From contig NC_056053.1 of assembly GCF_004379255.2 (NCBI RefSeq), positions 25,416,188 through 25,480,187 of the forward strand: a stretch of 64,000 bases of DNA, in the 5' to 3' direction. The stretch is from Salvia splendens (lineage: Eukaryota; Streptophyta; Magnoliopsida; Lamiales; Lamiaceae). This document shows positions 57,474-64,000 of this stretch, piece after piece. The notes beneath the pieces were generated by a model that did not search any database, had not been told where the DNA came from, and was given only the letters and a program-made list of their open reading frames with translations. Within the stretch, counting starts at the first letter, position 1; every line of letters starts with the position of its first letter. Both the position numbers and the translations under genes were made by a program.

Positions 57474-57545
57474 GATATCGTGCATTTGTGTGCAAGGACT
57501 AAACGGCCACAACACAGAATTCTTACCACTGAACTACAGAGACAC
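57474..57545 (-). tRNA. tRNA-His(GTG) relic
   Basis: The minus strand reads CTGTAGTTCAGTGGTAAGAA followed by TTCTGTGTTGTGGCCGT. This is the D-arm and anticodon arm of plant tRNA-His with anticodon GTG kept, apart from a few changes in the stem. The acceptor and T-arm sides have decayed (the GGTTCGAATCC-type box is lost), so it is a tRNA pseudogene, not a working gene. Confidence 0.6.
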
Positions 57546-57556
57546 TTTATGTTTTT

Positions 57557-57739
57557 AAGAGAGACGCATGTGTGTCATGTGTCGTTCAAAAAAATTTGAA
57601 AAATTAAAAGACGCATGAGCGTCATGCGTCTTCATGTAAAACGCATCTCCGTCATGCGTTTCCCCAAAGCCGGAAAAAAAAGTCCAGTACACTCGAGGAA
57701 TGTTATTTGTGGTCTAGAACAAAAAAAGAAAAAAAAACC
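57557..57739. mobile_element. Truncated relative of the 17463 fold-back element
   Basis: Reverse-complemented, its right end reads through the same landmarks as the arm of the large fold-back element: a GGTTTTTTTTTC start, tagac...acattcctcg, a pyrimidine run, ccgg...ttggg and several gacgcatgagcgtcatgcgt palindromes. Only one end is preserved; the snRNA-type promoter modules and the opposite arm are missing. No TSD found. Confidence 0.8.
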
Positions 57740-58146
57740 AGAATAGTGTTTGGAAGGGAAACTGCCATTGAATCCAAGGAGCTTTGCAACAAAACTGCCA
57801 TCAGACGCAGATAAATCTGGATTGCAGCTCAATGCAATTTGAATCAAAATGATTATCTCTCCTGAATTTATATAATCAAAGCTAGTTTTTTGGCTTACAA
57901 GTAAAGTGTTTGTGGATCAAAAGTGGTTAAAAAGTGGGAAGTTACAATGAAGGCATTTCTTTGCACTCTTATTTTTCTTTTACTTTTTTTTGTTTGGGTT
58001 TTTTAATGCCTCAAGTAGTAACCCTTAGGCATTTTGGTGAATGAAATCATTAAATAAAGTAGTACTACTATTAACTTCTTTTTTAACACTACTGCAACAA
58101 AAAAGGGGTGTTTGTGATGTTTTTCACGTACAATACATATAAAATA
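57740..58146. other. Unassigned stretch
   Basis: A minus-strand frame at 57740-57847 (IQIALSCNPDLSASDGSFVA) looks coding-like for 36 codons and runs into the fold-back relic. It may be an exon relic of an unknown gene. The rest is AT-rich with poly-T runs. Confidence 0.3.
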
Positions 58147-58394
58147 CTCCATCCGTTTCATAGTAGTGGAGACATTTCTTTTCAGTACAAAAATTAAGAA
58201 AAATTGTGTTAAGTGAGTTAACTAAAGGAAGAATAAAGTGAGAAATGAAAAAGGTAGAGAGATGAAGAGAGAATAAAGTAAGAGAGAGTAAAGTAGATGA
58301 GAATAAATTTGTTTGACTTTTACTAAAAAGGACTCCACTACTATTGAACGTATCACAATGGTAAAATGACTTCACTACTATGGAACGGATAGAG
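58147..58394. mobile_element. Stowaway-type MITE (248 bp)
   Basis: Terminal inverted repeats CTCCATCCGTTTCATAGTAG (left) and the complement CTACTATGGAACGGATAGAG (right), each flanked by TA. The CTCC.TCCGT start and TA target site are the standard Stowaway (Tc1/mariner) marks. No coding capacity. Confidence 0.92.
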
Positions 58395-61300
58395 TATTAT
58401 ACTACTAACTTTTAAATGTCATATAGAAGCAAAACAAATTACGAGGAGATAACTTTTGGAAAGAAAGAAGATTAGTGATTACAATATGTTGAGAATTAGT
58501 GAAACCAAAAGCTTTGTAAGTGCATGAAATTAAGAAGTTATATTGGAAATAAATTTTGTTTCCATAAAGTGAGATTCATTTTTTAACTTTTTTATGGTCT
58601 ATTAGAAAGTACTCCGTAATACTTATATAACGTTTGAGGTGATCCTTCTAGTTTATAGTGTATTTGTCAAAATGAGAATATTTAGTTTACTAAAATGTCT
58701 TCCATTACTAAAAGGGTTTTATTTATTTAGCAAACATAAATTTTAAACCATTCCAAAAAGAGATTTTAGTGTAATGTTGGTAGTTACAGTTTTGATAATT
58801 GAAATGGGACATGTAAGTGAAGTTGGAATATTTGGGGAAATCAAAATTGATTTGTGCAAAAGTCAACCATGTCGTTGAATTAATATTCCAACCCGGTCCA
58901 AAGCCTCCTGTTTCGAAACAAGCCCGATTTCAAGCTCCACCACCCGGCCTGATATTTAAACCAGCCATCTCATATTTATGTGGAAAAAATGGGATCTTTT
59001 TTGCTTTCTGAATAGTTCTTGGGCAGTTTAGGATGGTTTTGTAGTTATAGTATTTCTTTTATACTCCAGTTTGGATTTGATTTGAACAAGTTATATATCC
59101 TTTGTGTATGTTCTGTTTTATTAGTTAAGATACTCCTATGCTATGATGGAATTATTTGGGAAGCTGCAAGTACTGGAATGCTGCTAGGATGACATGGTAG
59201 ATCTTGCACAATGATGTACATTTAGCTCAATCATGTCGAATTCCTATGTTCACAGATGTACAGAGAGTTGAGAGAAGTTGTTGCCTTGCAGGTGAGTGGC
59301 TCGTGGTTAGGGATTCAGGTGACTGATCTTGATTCTTGCCTTACTTAGGAGATTGTTATGTTCATTTCCTTTCTTTTTGTTGTTGTGCATTTATGTAGTA
59401 CAGTACTTGTCTGGAAAATAATGAATGAAAAAGGGGCCCTTTTGCCTTGTTGATTTTGAAGTATTGAATGTTGTGGAGTCTGCTGATTCTTACAAACTCT
59501 TTTTTTTTTTAATACAGCCAAATGATGCAGTTTTTTCTTCATGAAGAAGTTATGGGTTGGAGTTATGGAGTGACGGTTTTCACACAAAACTGCAGTTGGG
59601 AGTAGTGATGTTTCCAAGATGGTGAGAACATAGTAGAATCTTTTGGAGGGAAAGTGAAATTGGTACATTTAATTAATATAATTAGCTCCATTCCATGAAA
59701 CATACTCCTATATAGTTTGCATTTGATTTGAAGATGTTAAGATATATAGTTTGCTTCCAAGTGTTGCTGGTTAGAGGATGTGATTGAATAAATGATGTCT
59801 AAGAATGCTGCGAATGCAATGATGTACATTCAGCTCAATCACGATCAGCATTGATCAGCATAGGGAATCAATTATCTTGTGGACTTTTTCGAGATGTCTT
59901 TGCTAAACAGCTTTGGCTTTTGACCATGTCTTTTATCACAAACCTAGCTTTCATATTTTTCAGGACCATACATAGCTTGTTATGTTTTTTTTTTGTTTTA
60001 TATTGTATTCTATTCTATTATTATTTTCATTCCTAATAAATTGTTTTTGAGATTATATAAAAACCACCGTTTTGTTTTTTATATCCTTCAAGTTTAATGG
60101 GTAAAGAGTATAACAAATTCAGCTGCGATTATTCATGAAATTTATAAATTTCTTTAATATGTAAATTTGATTCATTTTTGTTAATATATATATGGCCAAC
60201 CCTTTTTCATATTATTTCATTTATCAAGATGAAAACACAATAGAATAGAATATCTGTATAAGCTACGAGCTAGTATTTTAAAAATCAAATAACAATTACT
60301 ACAATTTAATTCGAATCTATTCACAATTTCATTGTTTTAATGTCCTAATTTATGATTATTCTCAATGCCTTCAAATTTGAGTCTTCACTTTTGTCACTGT
60401 TTGGATAGAATACGTTTTAATTTTAGAAAATTGACACGCAGTAGTATTTATTTCTATTTTTTTCCCTTCGATAATTAATCGTGTGGTTGTCTAGTTTTCA
60501 AGTTTGTGCCGCATGAAAGAGATGTGTTTCTGTCTAGCTTTAATAATAACAAAATATGAAAATAACCCCGCAACATATCAATGCTTTATAAAACAACCAT
60601 ACGCATTAGTTAGCGTTTATATTATGATTTAGATATTTTCCTCATTTTTATGACATATTCCGTTGAAAATACTCGATCCTTTATTATGGACAGAGGAGAA
60701 AAATTAATACTACTACTATTTTTATTATATTTTGTTAGTGTGAACAATTTAATGATAGATAAATAAAATTATGTACCTCTAGCTATTTCATATAGGTGGT
60801 GTTCGGTTAACATAACTAATATCATGAGACTATTCATCTAGGATTAAATTATGGGATTATTTTAGTTGGAGGGGAAAACTATGACTAATTATTATAAAAC
60901 TATCCATCTATGATTAAGTTGTGGGGTTCAATTTTATGAATCAAATATGATACATATTTAATCATGAAATTTAATCTTTTCTTTCTCAACTTAATTAATA
61001 CTACCAACACAAAAGTTATGTATTGATATGCATGGCCCAAGGTTAATACGTATCAACCTAAGATATTTGAACCAATAAATTATTAAAACTACTAAATTAA
61101 ATCCTAGTTCTATTAGTTTTTAAAATTATTGTATAACAAGATACAATATTGAAGCAAAACATGTAGTAATATGAAAACATAAATATATTACTACTACTGG
61201 TATTTACACTAAAGAAGTTTCGAGAATTGAGCAATAAATCAACTACTATGGATTATAATTGGTGCTCCTATAAATTCAGAATTTATATCTAGTATTTTGA

Positions 61301-61470
61301 GACTACAACCAATCAACTTCCTAACTAAAACGAGACAGCAAAACGTGACTAAATTTATTGTTTATGTTATTATTATTTTCGAATACACTTTATTTTATCA
61401 CCTTATCACCTCCTCCTCCGCCGTCCAAAACTCGCCGGAAAACGCCAAGTTATCTCCGGCGAGCCAAGCA
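58395..61470. other. Intergenic, about 3 kb, no gene seen
   Basis: Strongly AT-rich with only chance ORFs. A segment at about 60793-60960 (ggtgttcggttaacataac and repeats of gactattcatctaggatta) looks like one end of an unclassified MITE; no partner end was found. The last part is the promoter and 5' UTR of the BASS1-like gene. Confidence 0.5.
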
Positions 61471-64000
61471 ATGTCACAAATTCCAAGCCTCTCGCTTCAA
61501 ACCGCCCCCAAAACTCTGCTTCTCCGCCATATTTCCGCCTCCAAGTGCTCAATTCTCGTAAAAGCCAATTCCTTTTCTCCGATTCCAAACGCGATTTCGC
61601 GAAACTACCGAGATGTTAAACGGGGCTCTTTGATCGCCGTCGGTTGCTCTACTTTGTCTCCCTTCATAGGGAGGGTTGGGCTGCACAAACGTGAGGGAAA
61701 TTTCACGCTGCTTTCATTCGGCGCCGAGAACACGATTACGGCGGAGGATCAATCCGATGGCTCTCAGGCTTTGTCGGCGCTGCTTCCGGTCGTCGTGGCT
61801 CTCACCGCCGTCTCCGCCCTTTGGAAGCCATGGACGTTCACTTGGTGAGGATCTTTTATTTTTTTAGGGATTTAATTTTGTTAGGATAGTGTTGAATGTT
61901 GTTGATCATGTGTTTGTGAATTTGCTCAGCCGGAGTTTTCTGGGCTCAGTTCGAACTTTTTAGTTAATTTCGTTATATTAATTAATGATTGGTCTTCGGT
62001 TTTGAAGCATGAAGAACTTTTATTTTTTGGTTATTGTTGTTCATCGTTGATAGTTAAATCAGTTAAAATATCTTAGATTGAGTGTAATTCTTTATTTTAC
62101 TGACAAGTTTCCTTTATGCCAGTTCACGACTACACTGACAGTGATTCTATCGATTAGTTTACAGTTATTTTTGTTTGGTAGGGTTCTTGTTATATCACAC
62201 ATATTTGTATATCACACAGCTTCAATTCATACGCTGTGAACTGTTTCAGCTCCAACCTATTTCTTGTTTGTGGGGATTCTTGTTATTGAACATTACATAA
62301 ATTTAATGCTTTCTTAAAGTTGTGTATATCTGTCTGTTTTCTTGTAAACGATAGAGGAACGTGCAGGGTGTCGCGAAAACTGTACGCTCCTGCACTCGGA
62401 GGAATCATGTTGTCTATTGGGATTCAACTTTCCATTGATGATTTTACCCTAGCTTTCAAGAGGTTTAATTTACTACACCTTCTCAAATTTGGTTGCATTT
62501 GGATTAAACTAGCATGTGAAAACACCTACTCCATGTGTTTGTCTTGTGTGCAGACCTTTACCATTATCCGTTGGATTTATAGCTCAATATGTTTTGAAGC
62601 CCGCCCTTGGTGTGTTCATTGCACGTGCCTTTGGGATGTCCCCGATGTTCTATGCTGGTTTCGTTTTGATGGCTTGTGTTGCAGGGGCACAGCTGTCTAG
62701 CTACGCCAGCTTCTTGAGCAAGGGAGATGTGGCCTTGAGCATCCTCTTGACCAGCTCCTCGACCATTGCCTCTGTTCTCGTTACTCCTCTTTTAACTGGC
62801 CTTCTTATTGGCTCTGTTGTCCCAGTCGACGCTGTGGCAATGTCAAAGTCGATTTTGCAGGTGCTAAGCAATTAGAACGGTTGGCCGGTGATTTTGATTA
62901 CCAAACTGTAATTTTGTCTTGAGTTGATTTTTTTGTCCTTTTCTTTCAGGTGGTTCTTGCTCCTATCGCTCTTGGCTTGGCGCTGAACACTTATGCCAAA
63001 CCCGTTGTATCCGTTCTGCAACCCGTGATGCCATTTGTCGCGATGGTCTGCACTTCATTGTGCATTGGAAGTCCTCTTGCCATAAATAGGAGCCAAATCC
63101 TTTCGGCTGAGGGGCTGAGATTGATTGGTCCAGTGCTGGCGTTTCATGCAGTTGCGTTTACCTTGGGATATTGGGCCGCCAAGATTCAACCTCTCAGGCA
63201 AGTAACTCGGAAAACTTACCTATATTGCAATGTCTTTACATGACACGAGGCTGATGGGACACTATAATTTAGATTTTGATCAGATATATGCTAAATTTGG
63301 GAAAAAATGTTCTAACCTCTTTAGCTGTTCTTTGTTTCCTCGCGCTTTGAGATCAAGATTTAGCTCATTGTGCTAGACTACACCGCCACAATATCCAGCA
63401 CTATCTTCTCCTCTTTCAGCTCGTTTAGATTCCACCAACTTCATATCACACAAAAAACCAATCCTTTTTTCACAAAATTCACCCTACACAGCAAAAAAAA
63501 AAAAAAAAAACTCGAATAAGTCTTTGAAGCAGAGATGTTCAACAAAATTCTGGCATTTCTTGGATAGAATTCAGTGTATAGCTTAGCACTAGGAATAAGT
63601 GAAGTGGAAAGAGTAGCGTGTAAACTATATCACACTCTACTCCAAATCTTGATTTCGAACTCTGCAATGTGCATATGCTCGACATTGATCTACTCGCTTA
63701 CCACTAGGACTAAATGTAGAAGAGTAGCACATAATCATCTATATGCTTCAACACCAAATTTTGATTTCGAGCTCTGCAACGGTCATATTTGCTCGATGCT
63801 GATATACTCCATAAATTGTTCCTCATCAGGTTAGAAGAAGAAGTTTGCAGAACAATATCACTGTGCACAGGAATGCAGAGCTCAACCCTAGCGGGCCTTC
63901 TTGCAACTCAGTTTCTCGGAAGCACCCAAGCCGTGCCCCCAGCTTGCTCTGTTGTTGCCATGGCCATCATGGGCCTCTGCCTCGCCTCTTTCTGGGGTAA
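61471..64000 (+). CDS. BASS1: Plastid sodium/metabolite symporter BASS1-like, 3' end outside window
   Basis: Bile acid:sodium symporter family protein of the chloroplast envelope. Five exons in the window: 61471-61844, 62367-62462, 62554-62860, 62950-63197, 63830 to about 63996 (about 397 codons). The Met at 61471 (MSQIPSLSLQTAPKTLLLRH) is preferred over the in-frame upstream Met at 61297 because it opens a typical transit peptide of about 80 residues. Membrane segments follow: ALSALLPVVVALTAVSALW, YAPALGGIMLSIGIQLS, GFIAQYVLKPALGVFIA, then the GAQLSSYASFLSKGDVALSI region of the Na-binding core, TLGYWAAK and GMQSSTLAGLLATQFLG. The intron after 63197 has a GC donor (AG before GCAAGT). A donor GTAA occupies the last four bases. 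The substrate is not known from sequence; BASS1 among the BASS paralogues is a from-memory call. Confidence 0.85.

Overview
This is nuclear DNA from a flowering plant, almost certainly a eudicot. Genes have many short GT-AG introns in AT-rich non-coding DNA, two proteins carry plastid transit peptides, and Ty1-copia, Mutator-like, PIF/Harbinger and Stowaway elements are common. No species can be read directly; an asterid such as a Lamiales member is only a guess.

Left part (1-9.1 kb): the 5' end of a plastid-targeted minus-strand gene (possibly MET1/ZKT), a complete 13-exon plastid chaperonin CPN60-beta gene, and a complete 6-exon receptor-like cytoplasmic kinase of the PBL16 type. Middle-left (9.1-19.1 kb): a decay zone. 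A subtilase pseudogene is followed by the last third of a cytosolic pyruvate kinase gene. That gene is split by a Copia element (12697-17219, TSD CAACG) and by a 930-bp fold-back Mutator-like element (17463-18392, 9-bp TSD). A third palindromic element ends 36 bp before the start codon of RHIP1.

Centre (19.1-32.5 kb): intact RHIP1 (plus strand) converges on a 17-exon NUP214 gene (minus strand). Between them lies a rearranged partial duplication of both 3' ends. At 32.7-35.0 kb two different DNA transposons sit 108 bp apart, and each carries a piece of a receptor-like kinase gene: a PIF/Harbinger-type element with a kinase-core fragment, and a Mutator-type element with an LRR N-terminus.

Right part (36.2-64 kb): a head-to-head pair of SKU5-similar (multicopper-oxidase-like) genes, a plastid ABC1-family kinase (ABC1K3-like), a frameshifted RING-H2 gene, the mitochondrial complex I ferredoxin C1-FDX, a dead PPR gene interrupted by an intact and very young Copia element (49513-54776; identical 598-bp LTRs, TSD GATAA, 1321-codon polyprotein), a dead serine carboxypeptidase-like gene, a tRNA-His relic, a Stowaway MITE, and the first five exons of a plastid BASS1-like transporter running off the right edge.

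The living genes are mostly conserved housekeeping functions: plastid protein folding, immune or developmental signalling, nuclear pore, cell-wall or pollen proteins, plastoglobule kinase, complex I, and plastid transport. They are not one pathway. From memory of Arabidopsis locus numbers, much of the left half matches a gene block that in Arabidopsis is spread over chromosomes 1, 4 and 5, so this window may preserve an older gene order. Exon coordinates were derived by hand from splice signals and reading-frame continuity; no database search was possible.
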